From an uncultured Clostridia bacterium (GTDB lineage Bacteria; Bacillota; Clostridia; Oscillospirales; Acutalibacteraceae), in assembly GCA_937919155.1 (NCBI GenBank), contig CALFPM010000162.1:1-12343 (forward strand): a stretch of 12,343 nucleotides of DNA, in the 5' to 3' direction. Of the stretch, positions 6,276 to 12,343 are shown piece after piece; within the stretch, counting starts at the first letter, position 1, and every line of letters starts with the position of its first letter. The notes below the pieces were generated by a model. The model was not told where the DNA came from. It saw only the letters and a program-made list of their open reading frames with translations, and made no database searches. Position numbers and translations under genes: made by a program.

Positions 6276-8140
6276 TTCGTAACCTCATCAAATATTTTTT
6301 CTGCCATTTTTTTGCCGCTGAGAGCATATTTCTCCATCAGGCTTTCAATGCTTGCGTGAGACACAAATTCACCGTCAACGGCGGTGAGTGACCACGAGCC
6401 GCGGTAACCCGATTCAAGCAGCTTTGACGCAAAATTCTCGCCCGTGCCGCCTGCCCTCATTCCTTCCTCAAAGAAGAAAAGCTTTTTGCATTTCATTGCC
6501 TCATCAACCGCGCCGCAGGGCAGAGGCTTTATCTTATGGAGTTTGATTATTTTAACATTTATTCCCTTTTCGGCAAGCATATGAATTGCCTTGACGGCGT
6601 TGAAATACAGCCTGCCGTAGGTGATGATTGCAATTTCCGCATCCGCATTGCCGATAACCTCATAATCCGCTCCGCTTGTGTTGCAGAAATCGCCTGCATC
6701 GGGCATACTGCCCCTCGGATAGCGCACGATAACAAGATTTTCTTCTTTATAAAATGCGTTATACATCGCCTTTGAAAGTTCATCGTAGGTTGCGGGAGAA
6801 TAAACCGTTGTGTTGGGCACGCTCTGCACAATGGAAACATCAAAAAGACCCTGATGGGTTTCTCCGTCCTCGCCGACAAAACCTGCTCTGTCAACGGCAA
6901 TCACGGATTTTCTGCGCTGAAGCGCACCATCGTGGATAATCTGGTCGGCACAACGCTGGAGGAAGGTTGAATAAACCGCAAAAACGGGAATCATGCCTCC
7001 TGCCGAAAGACCGCCTGCAAAGGTTACTGCATGCTCCTCCGCAATGCCCACATCATAGAATCTGTCCGAATATTCCTTGGCAAAATTATCAAGTCCCGTA
7101 CCCAGAGCCATTGCCGCCGTTATGGCGCATATGCGCTTGTCCTTTGACGCAAAAGCGCAAAGGGTTTTTCCGAAATAAGAAGAATAGCTTTCTCCCGATG
7201 AAATCGATTCGCCCGTATTGATATCGAACTTTGAAATGCCGTGGAACTTTTCGGGCGAGGTTTCCGCAAAGTCATATCCCCTGCCCTTGAGGGTATTGAT
7301 ATGAATGACAACGGGTGCGGCAATCATCTTTGCGCTGTCCATTGCCTCGCAAAGCTTGCCGATGTTGTGGCCGTCAATAGGGCCTATATACTTGAATCCC
7401 AGATCCTCGAAAAATGAACTGGAATAGATTATATTCTTCAGATTCTGCTTTATTCTCAGAATTCCCTTGGAAAGAGGTTTGCCCACAACGGGGATTTTGC
7501 GAAGAGTCTTTTCCGTGCCCGCCTTGAATCTGTAGTATTCGGGTTTTGCACGGAAAGCGGCAAGATACCTTGCCATTGCGCCAACATTTTCCGAAATGGA
7601 CATTTCGTTGTCGTTAAGAATAACAATGAGCCTTGATTTTGTTGAGCCTGCGTGATTGAGAGCCTCATAAACCATACCGTTGCCGAAAGAACCGTCTCCG
7701 ATAACCGCAACGGCAAAATTCTTTGAGCCTTTGACGGCATTTGCCGCCGCAATGCCCGCCGCCTGAGAAAGAGAAACGCCTGCGTGACCTTCATAAAAGC
7801 TGTCGTGCTCACTTTCATCAGGGCGCACAAAACCCGATATTCCGTTTTCTGTTCTGAGAGTTGAAAACGAAGAATATCTGCCCGTTATCAGCTTGTGGGC
7901 ATATGCCTGATGACCGACATCCCACACAATTTTATCCTCGGGTGAATTGAATGCCTTGTGCAGAGCAACGGTAAGCTCCACCGTGCCCAGATTTGACGCA
8001 AGGTGACCGCCCGTTGACGCAACGGTATCCACAAGAGTTCTGCGGATTTCCGTGCACAGACTTTCAAGCTCGCCGTCATTCAGTTTTTTCACATCAGACG
8101 GCCCCGATATTCTGTTAAGAATTGAAACATTCTCTGCCAT
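6272..8140 (-). CDS. dxs: 1-deoxy-D-xylulose-5-phosphate synthase
   Basis: Thiamine-diphosphate enzyme that condenses pyruvate and glyceraldehyde 3-phosphate to DXP, the first step of the MEP isoprenoid pathway. The 622 residues match the family. Seen: His46 in GGHLASNLG, GHQAY at 76-80, the ThDP motif GDG at 148-150 through NDN at 176-178, the catalytic glutamate region GIAEEHAV at 365-372 (Glu369), DRAG at 417-420 and His429 in GETHQG. Departures from what I recall as consensus: GHAGVSLS at 118-125 where GHSSTSIS or GHASTSIS is usual, and GDGSFGNG where GDGA(L/M)TGG is usual; the catalytic residues themselves are kept. The ATG at 8138-8140 lies 3 bases after the ispA stop with only a weak purine-rich ribosome site, implying translational coupling. 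It overlaps tlyA by 4 bases. Confidence 0.96.
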   Translation of the reverse strand: MAENVSILNRISGPSDVKKLNDGELESLCTEIRRTLVDTVASTGGHLASNLGTVELTVALHKAFNSPEDKIVWDVGHQAYAHKLITGRYSSFSTLRTENGISGFVRPDESEHDSFYEGHAGVSLSQAAGIAAANAVKGSKNFAVAVIGDGSFGNGMVYEALNHAGSTKSRLIVILNDNEMSISENVGAMARYLAAFRAKPEYYRFKAGTEKTLRKIPVVGKPLSKGILRIKQNLKNIIYSSSFFEDLGFKYIGPIDGHNIGKLCEAMDSAKMIAAPVVIHINTLKGRGYDFAETSPEKFHGISKFDINTGESISSGESYSSYFGKTLCAFASKDKRICAITAAMALGTGLDNFAKEYSDRFYDVGIAEEHAVTFAGGLSAGGMIPVFAVYSTFLQRCADQIIHDGALQRRKSVIAVDRAGFVGEDGETHQGLFDVSIVQSVPNTTVYSPATYDELSKAMYNAFYKEENLVIVRYPRGSMPDAGDFCNTSGADYEVIGNADAEIAIITYGRLYFNAVKAIHMLAEKGINVKIIKLHKIKPLPCGAVDEAMKCKKLFFFEEGMRAGGTGENFASKLLESGYRGSWSLTAVDGEFVSHASIESLMEKYALSGKKMAEKIFDEVTK

Positions 8141-8143
8141 AAA

Positions 8144-9043
8144 TCAATTTTTTCTCTCGGAAAGCCTGTCCGCAAGCTCCGAAAGGAATTCTCCTTCACT
8201 GCCGAAAATATCAAGCGCCGCTTTTGCCTGTGCGGTAAGTTCACGGGCATAAGCATCGGATTTTTCAATACCCAAGTGGGAAACATAGGTTGATTTTTCG
8301 TTTTCACTGTCACTGCCAACGGGTTTTCCCAGAGTTGCATCATCGCTTGTTACATCAAGAATATCATCAACAATCTGGAATGCCAGACCGATATTTTCGC
8401 AATATTTTTCTGCCGCCGCAATCATTTCGCCGCTTGCACCTGCCGCAATGCAACCCATAACCGCCGCAACTCTTATCATTTCGCCCGTTTTGAGCCTGTC
8501 CGTTGCCCTGATTTCTTCAAGTGAAGCATTTTTTCCCTCATTGGCAAGGTCCATAACCTGACCGCCTATCATTCCCGAAACGCCTGCCGCCTTTGCAAGT
8601 TCAAGTGCCGCCAACGCTTTTTTATCTGCCGAAACATCGGCTGAAAGCACGGTTTCAAAAGCAAGGGTAAGAAGTCCGTCTCCCGCAAGCAAAGCATTTG
8701 CCTCGCCGTAAACCTTGTGGCTCGAAGGCTTGCCGCGGCGCATATCATCATTATCCATACAGGGCAGGTCATCGTGAATAAGCGAATAGGTGTGAATCAT
8801 TTCAACGCCGATTGCAAAGGGAATTGCCGCTTTGTAATCGCCGCCGCATATGCGGCAGAATTCAAGGGTCAGCACGGGTCTTATGCGTTTGCCGCCATTG
8901 CTCAGGGAATAAGCCATTGCATCCAGCATTGCATCAAGACCTGCGGATTCTCTGCCTCTGAACACATCTGCCGAAACATAATGAGCCGCCGCCCTGTTTA
9001 TTTCATCAACATAACCGCCGAAGATTTTATCAAAATCATTCAT
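8144..9043 (-). CDS. ispA: Polyprenyl synthetase, probable farnesyl diphosphate synthase
   Basis: Builds short-chain isoprenoid diphosphates from isopentenyl and dimethylallyl diphosphate, probably farnesyl diphosphate for the undecaprenyl carrier and quinones. The 299 residues show the first aspartate-rich motif DDLPCMDNDD at 91-100 in the context YSLIHDDLP, as in short-chain IspA enzymes; GGKRIRP at 50-56; KTG at 185-187; GGQVMDL at 160-166; and the second motif DDILD at 226-230. I chose the ATG at 9041-9043, which follows AGGGAAGG at a 9-base spacing, over an in-frame TTG 24 bases earlier. This start overlaps the xseB stop by 8 bases. dxs follows after 3 bases, so two isoprenoid steps sit together, as in Bacillus. 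Confidence 0.94.
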   Translation of the reverse strand: MNDFDKIFGGYVDEINRAAAHYVSADVFRGRESAGLDAMLDAMAYSLSNGGKRIRPVLTLEFCRICGGDYKAAIPFAIGVEMIHTYSLIHDDLPCMDNDDMRRGKPSSHKVYGEANALLAGDGLLTLAFETVLSADVSADKKALAALELAKAAGVSGMIGGQVMDLANEGKNASLEEIRATDRLKTGEMIRVAAVMGCIAAGASGEMIAAAEKYCENIGLAFQIVDDILDVTSDDATLGKPVGSDSENEKSTYVSHLGIEKSDAYARELTAQAKAALDIFGSEGEFLSELADRLSERKN

Positions 9044-9239
9044 CTTTGTTTGCCTTCCCTGCGGCAAGCTCTGTTATCTTCAGCTGAGCCGCATCAAGCA
9101 CTCTGGCGCATTTTGCCGCCAATGCAGTGCCTTCTTCATAAAGCTTTATCATTTCTTCCAGAGGAAGATTGCCGTTTTCAAGCTTGTCCGTTATTTCTTC
9201 AAGCCTTGCAACGGCTTTCTCATAATTCAAATTAGCCAT
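9036..9239 (-). CDS. xseB: Exodeoxyribonuclease VII small subunit
   Basis: Small helical subunit of exonuclease VII. Several copies bind one XseA chain and hold the enzyme in an active form that degrades single-stranded DNA to oligonucleotides. The 67 residues are normal to slightly short. The family pattern is clear: YEKAVARLEEITDKLENG at 6-23, LPLEEMIKLYEEG at 25-37 and a charged tail. The ATG at 9237-9239 overlaps the xseA stop by 8 bases (ATGGCTAA) and has AAAGGA about 8 bases ahead. Its own stop overlaps the ispA start by 8 bases. Tight coupling to xseA fits their joint function. Confidence 0.95.
   Translation of the reverse strand: MANLNYEKAVARLEEITDKLENGNLPLEEMIKLYEEGTALAAKCARVLDAAQLKITELAAGKANKDE
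9053..9060 (-). promoter_or_regulatory. Ribosome binding site deciding the ispA start
   Basis: AGGGAAGG lies inside the 3' end of xseB, 9 bases before the ATG at 9041-9043. It favours this ATG over the TTG at 9065-9067, which would add eight residues (MPQGRQTK) that encode this ribosome site and look unlike the family N-terminus. Confidence 0.65.
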
Positions 9240-10440
9240 TTTTTATGTCCTTTACTTCACATTCGAGTGTACCGTTACCCAGGCGCAAATCAATCATATC
9301 GCCCTTTTCAACGGAATTGACATCAGATATTATTTTGCCCTGCTTGCTTGCCGCACCGTATCCCCTTGCAAGAATTTTCAGGGGGCTGAGTGCGTCCAGC
9401 TTTTCACAAAGAGCCGAAAACTCCTTGGATCTGAACGAATATTCACGGTTAACCGCAGAATCCATTGCCATAACCGCTTTGTCGCACCTGACACGCAGAC
9501 TGTCAATATAATTCTGAGGACTGAGCCTCTGAAGCGCGGCATCCAGCAGCTTCACACGCGCTCTGTCCGCGGAAATTCTGTCATAAACCGCACCGCCGAT
9601 GCGTCTTGAATAAGCCGCGAGCATTTCTCTCTGCTGATATGAATCGGGCACTGCAAGCTCTGCCGCCGCAGACGGAGTGGGTGCTCTTAAATCCGCAACA
9701 AAATCACAGATTGTGAAATCCGTTTCGTGGCCCACCGCAGAAATAACGGGGATATCGCTTGCGGCAACCGCCCTTGCAACAATCTCCTCATTGAATGCCC
9801 ACAGCTCCTCAACGGAGCCGCCGCCTCTGCCGACAATAAGCACATCTGCCGCTTTCTGTTCATTGAAAAGTTCGATTGCGGCTTTTATCTGCGGCGCCGC
9901 ATATTCACCCTGCACCGCAACGGGACAAAGCACAAGCTCCGAAAGAGGAAAACGGCGGGTAATAACATTGATTATATCCCTTATCGCCGCGCCCGTGGGT
10001 GAGGTTACAACACCCACTCTCTCAGGGTACTGAGGAATGGGTTTCTTTTTGTCTGCATCAAACAGTCCCTCTTTTGCAAGCTTCGCTTTGAGTTGCTCAA
10101 ACGCAAGGCTCAGCGCACCTGTGCCGTCAGGCTGCATATCGTCAATATAAAGCTGATACTGACCGTCACGCTCAAAAACGGCAACCCTGCCCTTTATAAT
10201 AACGCTCATTGCGTTTTCGGGCATAAACCTGAGCCGCATATTGGCGGATTTGAACATTACCGCCTTGATTGACGAAAACTCGTCTTTGATTGTCATATAG
10301 TAATGACCTGTTTTGTAATGATTGGTGAAATTTGAAATCTCGCCCTCAACAAAAACGGTCTGCAGATTCATATCCTGCTCGATAACGGATTTGACATATC
10401 TGTTGAGCTGGCTGACACTGAGGACAACTCCGTTACTCAT
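9232..10440 (-). CDS. xseA: Exodeoxyribonuclease VII large subunit
   Basis: Catalytic subunit of exonuclease VII, a single-strand DNA exonuclease acting in repair and recombination. With the chosen start it has 402 residues, within the family range. Seen: an N-terminal OB fold opening with LSVSQLNRYVKSVIEQD (7-23) and VEGEISNF (31-38); then the nuclease domain with GVVTSPTGAAIRDI at 143-156, GRGGGS at 205-210, LWAFN at 213-217 and SAVGHETDFTICD at 234-246, followed by LRAPTPSAAAE at 251-261; then a helical C-terminal part. The ATG at 10438-10440 follows GGGGAGG at a 6-base spacing and overlaps the stop of the TsaD-like gene by 8 bases (ATGAGTAA). A TTG 66 bases upstream is rejected because it lies in the previous gene and lacks family similarity. 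folD, the usual neighbour upstream in Bacillus, is absent. Confidence 0.96.
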   Translation of the reverse strand: MSNGVVLSVSQLNRYVKSVIEQDMNLQTVFVEGEISNFTNHYKTGHYYMTIKDEFSSIKAVMFKSANMRLRFMPENAMSVIIKGRVAVFERDGQYQLYIDDMQPDGTGALSLAFEQLKAKLAKEGLFDADKKKPIPQYPERVGVVTSPTGAAIRDIINVITRRFPLSELVLCPVAVQGEYAAPQIKAAIELFNEQKAADVLIVGRGGGSVEELWAFNEEIVARAVAASDIPVISAVGHETDFTICDFVADLRAPTPSAAAELAVPDSYQQREMLAAYSRRIGGAVYDRISADRARVKLLDAALQRLSPQNYIDSLRVRCDKAVMAMDSAVNREYSFRSKEFSALCEKLDALSPLKILARGYGAASKQGKIISDVNSVEKGDMIDLRLGNGTLECEVKDIKNG

Positions 10441-11365
10441 AAGCCGCCTCCCCTGCAAGAATGGCAACACCCGCCGCGTTGTCGCAGGAAAAATCGGGTT
10501 GCGCAAAGCTTGCGCCGAACCTGCTCTGAATTTTCTCCCTGATGATGGAATTAGACATCACACCGCCTGCAAACACAAGAGGCAGGCTACCGTATTTTTC
10601 AACGGCATATTCCGTCATTTTTTCAAGAGTTTTGCAGATAAAATCAAGGCAATAGCGCGCGACATCCTCGTGAGCTTCGCCGCTGTCAAGCATTTTTCTG
10701 CACTGATTTTCAAGACCCGAAAGGCTGCATTTTCCGTCCTTCACGCAGACTTTGGGGTTATATTTTTTCGCACTTTTCAGTGCAAGAGCCTCAAGCTCCT
10801 TTCCGCAAGGAAAAGAAAGACCCATCATTACCCCTGCCCTGTCAACTGCCTGTCCGCAATTGAGGTCAAGAGTTTCGCCGATTATTTCAACATCAAAAAC
10901 CCTCTCACTGCCCGGAGATACAAGCAGCATTTCGCTTGTGCCCCCGGAAACATGAAAGGCGATAAATTTTTCTTTCATTAAGTTCATTTTGCCGCAGGAA
11001 TAAAGAGCGGCAGCAATGTGACCCGCCTGATGCGAAAAACCTCGGACAGGCTTACCCGTTGCCGCACCGATGCACCTCGCCGCATTAATTCCCACAAGAA
11101 AACAGGGCATATAAGAGCCCTCTGCATCCCTTGGTTTTTCGGACACGCCGATTGCATCAAAATCCGTGCCGCATTGCTCAAAAAGCCGTTCAACAAGAGG
11201 ATGAAGCCTTGCAGTGTGATGAAAAACCGCATCACTCTGACGCAGACCTTTTTCGCCCTGCTTCACGGGCAGCAAAAGCTTTTGCTGAAACACCTCACCT
11301 GTTTCACTGTCATAAATGCAGGCAGATGTGGTGTAGTTACTTGTATCTATACCGAGAGTACGCAT
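10433..11365 (-). CDS. TsaD/Kae1-like (M22 glycoprotease family) ASKHA protein, divergent paralog
   Basis: A 310-residue member of the Kae1/TsaD/YgjD family, formerly called O-sialoglycoprotein endopeptidase. True TsaD transfers threonylcarbamoyl to A37 of tRNAs. Family marks: GIDTSNYTTSA at 5-15 where TsaD has GIETSCDETA; metal-binding His112 and His116 in SHQAGH (TsaD: HxxGH type); SGGTSEMLLV at 140-149 (TsaD: SGGHTxL); ETLDLNCGQAVDRAG at 164-178 where TsaD has DDAAGEAFDK; AGGVMSN at 266-272; and Asp295 in SCDNAAGVA. Metal and nucleotide sites therefore look kept, but the core glutamate is replaced by Gln172 and the protein is shorter than the usual 330-340. It is most likely a clostridial paralog with its own role rather than the cell's TsaD, and I give no symbol. 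Its ATG overlaps the nusB stop as TGATG; its stop overlaps xseA by 8 bases. Confidence 0.85.
   Translation of the reverse strand: MRTLGIDTSNYTTSACIYDSETGEVFQQKLLLPVKQGEKGLRQSDAVFHHTARLHPLVERLFEQCGTDFDAIGVSEKPRDAEGSYMPCFLVGINAARCIGAATGKPVRGFSHQAGHIAAALYSCGKMNLMKEKFIAFHVSGGTSEMLLVSPGSERVFDVEIIGETLDLNCGQAVDRAGVMMGLSFPCGKELEALALKSAKKYNPKVCVKDGKCSLSGLENQCRKMLDSGEAHEDVARYCLDFICKTLEKMTEYAVEKYGSLPLVFAGGVMSNSIIREKIQSRFGASFAQPDFSCDNAAGVAILAGEAAYE
10447..10453 (-). promoter_or_regulatory. Ribosome binding site deciding the xseA start
   Basis: GGGGAGG lies 6 bases before the ATG at 10438-10440, within the last codons of the upstream gene. It supports the short form of XseA, beginning MSNGVVLSVSQ, over an in-frame TTG at 10504-10506. 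Confidence 0.7.
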
Positions 11366-11763
11366 CAGTCCGCATCCCTTGAAACAGAGCCGAGGATACC
11401 GTTAACAAAGCCTGAATCATCCTTTGCGGCAAATTTTTTGCAAAGCTCAACAGCCTCATTGATTGATACGCCCACAGGAATGTCGTCATAATATTTGATT
11501 TCACAAATCGCAAGCCTGAGCACTGCAAGAGCAACCTTTGAAATTCGGTTTATCTTCCAACCCTTTGAATATTTCTCAATGACCGCATCAATTTCGGCAA
11601 CATTCTCCCACGCGGTGCAAACAAGGTTTTTAACAAACTCACTGCCTGTGATTGCCTCGTTTTCAACCGCAAAGTCATAAAGCTCCGCAATCTCTGTTTC
11701 GCTGTCAAATGATTTTTCAAAAAGCAGCACAAATGCCTGCTCTCTTTCTTCGCGTCTTGTCAT
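11365..11763 (-). CDS. nusB: Transcription antitermination factor NusB
   Basis: Small all-helical protein that binds boxA RNA together with NusE (ribosomal protein S10) and lets RNA polymerase read through rRNA operons. The 132 residues match the family. Seen: the N-terminal basic start TRREEREQAFVLLFE at 2-16, W69 with KINRISKVALAVLRLAICEI at 70-89, the highly conserved DIPVGVSINEAVELCKKF at 94-111, and SGFVNGILGSV at 117-127. The ATG at 11761-11763 follows GGAGG at a 5-base spacing. It is the first gene after a strong promoter and begins the long operon. Its stop shares one base with the start of the TsaD-like gene. Confidence 0.96.
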   Translation of the reverse strand: MTRREEREQAFVLLFEKSFDSETEIAELYDFAVENEAITGSEFVKNLVCTAWENVAEIDAVIEKYSKGWKINRISKVALAVLRLAICEIKYYDDIPVGVSINEAVELCKKFAAKDDSGFVNGILGSVSRDAD

Positions 11764-11793
11764 AATTCCCTCCGAAAAGCTGTGTTTACGGGA

Positions 11794-11822
11794 ATTATAC
11801 CACTTTGCGAGTAAATATACAA
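11794..11822 (-). promoter_or_regulatory. Likely sigma-A promoter of the nusB operon
   Basis: On the minus strand TTGTAT (11817-11822) is followed after 17 bases by a perfect TATAAT (11794-11799), preceded by TGG, which makes an extended -10. Transcription would start near 11787 and give a leader of about 24 bases with GGAGGG before the nusB ATG. The match is strong at -10 and moderate at -35. It lies just after the spoIIIAH stop, so the housekeeping genes can be expressed during growth independently of the sporulation operon. Confidence 0.7.
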
Positions 11823-11843
11823 TATATTTTTAAAATATTTATT
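11823..11843 (-). promoter_or_regulatory. AT-only tract upstream of the nusB -35, possible UP element
   Basis: This run is pure A/T and lies directly upstream of the -35, where the alpha-subunit C-terminal domain of RNA polymerase binds in UP-element promoters. It contains the dyad ATATTTT-T-AAAATAT (11824-11838). The one-base loop and lack of G/C rule out a normal intrinsic terminator for spoIIIAH. The function is inferred from position and composition. Confidence 0.35.
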
Positions 11844-12343
11844 AATATTCCATTTCGGTAATTGAAATTTTATCAACTGTGATTCCCGTTTGCTTGACAA
11901 CGATTTCTTTTATTTTCACAAGAGAAACATCATCCAGCGAGCCGTTTTCAACAATAATCTCTGCGGTGCCGCCGTTGAGAATAACAAGATTTTCGCACCC
12001 CGCCTTTGCCGAAATCAGGTTTTCAAGGTCGCTTTCAAGGGCAATGGATTTTGAAAGTTCTCCGAGAACTTCTGATGCCTCCGAAACCGCCTGAGAAGAC
12101 GATGAGCCGTCCTTGATGATGTCATTGAGTGCCTCTGCCGCCTCATCGTGGGCATTCTGTCGGCGAAGCTTTGCGGTTGCAAAATATTCGCTTGCCTGTG
12201 CCTGCGCCGCAACATCCTCAAGACCTGCAACCGTTGAATTCACATAGCGTGCATCGCCCAGATTTGCGCCTTGCAAAGAATCTGTCTGCACGGTTGTCTG
12301 CGCCGTATTTGTGCCTGCAAGTTCAATATCGGGTTTTGTGTAA
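11842..12343 (-). CDS. spoIIIAH: Stage III sporulation protein AH, N-terminus cut by window edge
   Basis: SpoIIIAH is made in the mother cell, is anchored by one N-terminal membrane helix, and binds SpoIIQ across the space between mother cell and forespore to form the feeding-tube channel needed for late forespore gene expression. The visible 166 residues start in the linker, so the membrane helix lies outside the window; no start codon is in view, and the reading frame stays open to the edge. The C-terminal ring-forming YscJ/FliF-like domain shows SEYFATAKLRRQNAHDEA (about residues 52-69 of the visible part), ALNDIIKD and the Ser/Ala-rich stretch after it, then two beta-alpha units ending KISITEMEY. 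The same frame contains a GTG at 12289-12291, but this is internal. In Bacillus spoIIIAH ends the spoIIIA operon; here nusB follows after 78 bases. Confidence 0.9.
   Translation of the reverse strand, partial: YTKPDIELAGTNTAQTTVQTDSLQGANLGDARYVNSTVAGLEDVAAQAQASEYFATAKLRRQNAHDEAAEALNDIIKDGSSSSQAVSEASEVLGELSKSIALESDLENLISAKAGCENLVILNGGTAEIIVENGSLDDVSLVKIKEIVVKQTGITVDKISITEMEY

Noticed and set aside
8843..8856. Perfect 14-bp palindrome GCCGCATATGCGGC inside ispA
   Set aside because: It falls in coding sequence for ICGG residues, has no spacer or T-run, and a single such palindrome in 12 kb with GCG/GGC-rich codons needs no special explanation.
9044..9067. Longer ispA N-terminus from a TTG start
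   Set aside because: The extra residues encode the ribosome site for the ATG at 9041-9043 and lie in the 3' end of xseB; the ATG form matches the family better.
10441..10506. Longer xseA N-terminus from a TTG start
   Set aside because: It lies wholly within the 3' end of the TsaD-like gene and lacks family similarity, while the ATG at 10438-10440 has a strong ribosome site.
10322..10981. Plus-strand open frame of 219 residues opposite xseA and the TsaD-like gene
   Set aside because: It lies antisense to two well-supported conserved genes, spans their junction, and shows no family motif or ribosome site; it is a shadow frame.
11824..11838. AT-only dyad after spoIIIAH as a possible terminator
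   Set aside because: The loop is one base, the stem has no G or C, and it lies just upstream of the nusB -35, so it is better read as an AT-rich promoter-upstream tract.

Overview
The window is a bacterial chromosomal segment. Every gene in it reads on the minus strand, and coding density is very high. A sporulation gene (spoIIIAH) next to the nusB-xseA-xseB-ispA-dxs-tlyA-nadK-argR-recN series points to an endospore-forming member of the Clostridia (Firmicutes/Bacillota). The protein sequences resemble the gut Oscillospiraceae/Ruminococcaceae type, but that finer placement is a judgement from memory. Both ends are cut inside genes: tyrS loses its C-terminus on the left and spoIIIAH loses its N-terminus on the right.

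In the direction of transcription (high to low coordinates), the window opens with the end of spoIIIAH, the mother-cell half of the SpoIIIA-SpoIIQ channel. A short AT-rich gap follows and carries a good sigma-A-type promoter (TTGTAT, 17 bases, TATAAT with an extended -10). From it a compact run begins: nusB, a divergent TsaD/Kae1-like gene, xseA, xseB, ispA, dxs, tlyA, nadK, argR, recN, a xylose-isomerase-like TIM-barrel protein and an SGNH/GDSL hydrolase. Neighbours overlap by 1, 4 or 8 bases or are 3 to 21 bases apart. I see no intrinsic terminator inside the run, so it probably acts as one operon of about 11 kb. tyrS follows after 60 bases and has its own likely promoter, whose -35 lies in the 3' end of the hydrolase gene.

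The operon mixes housekeeping jobs: transcription antitermination (NusB), nucleic-acid repair (exonuclease VII, RecN), isoprenoid precursor supply (Dxs makes DXP, IspA makes farnesyl diphosphate), NADP supply (NAD kinase), RNA 2'-O-methylation (TlyA) and arginine-responsive control (ArgR). It matches the well-known Firmicutes order with lineage-specific changes. accB/accC/Asp23-type genes are absent between spoIIIAH and nusB. folD is absent between nusB and xseA, and a TsaD-like gene sits there instead. spoIVB and spo0A are absent after recN, where two small carbohydrate-related genes and tyrS are found.

I see no mobile element, CRISPR array, tRNA, rRNA, riboswitch or defence system, and no stretch over 100 bases without a gene. 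The window is mostly ordinary. The points most worth a second look are the TsaD paralog, the isomerase/hydrolase pair after recN, departures from consensus in Dxs, the dyad over the tyrS -10, three successive 8-base gene overlaps, and the different alanine codon use of argR and tyrS.
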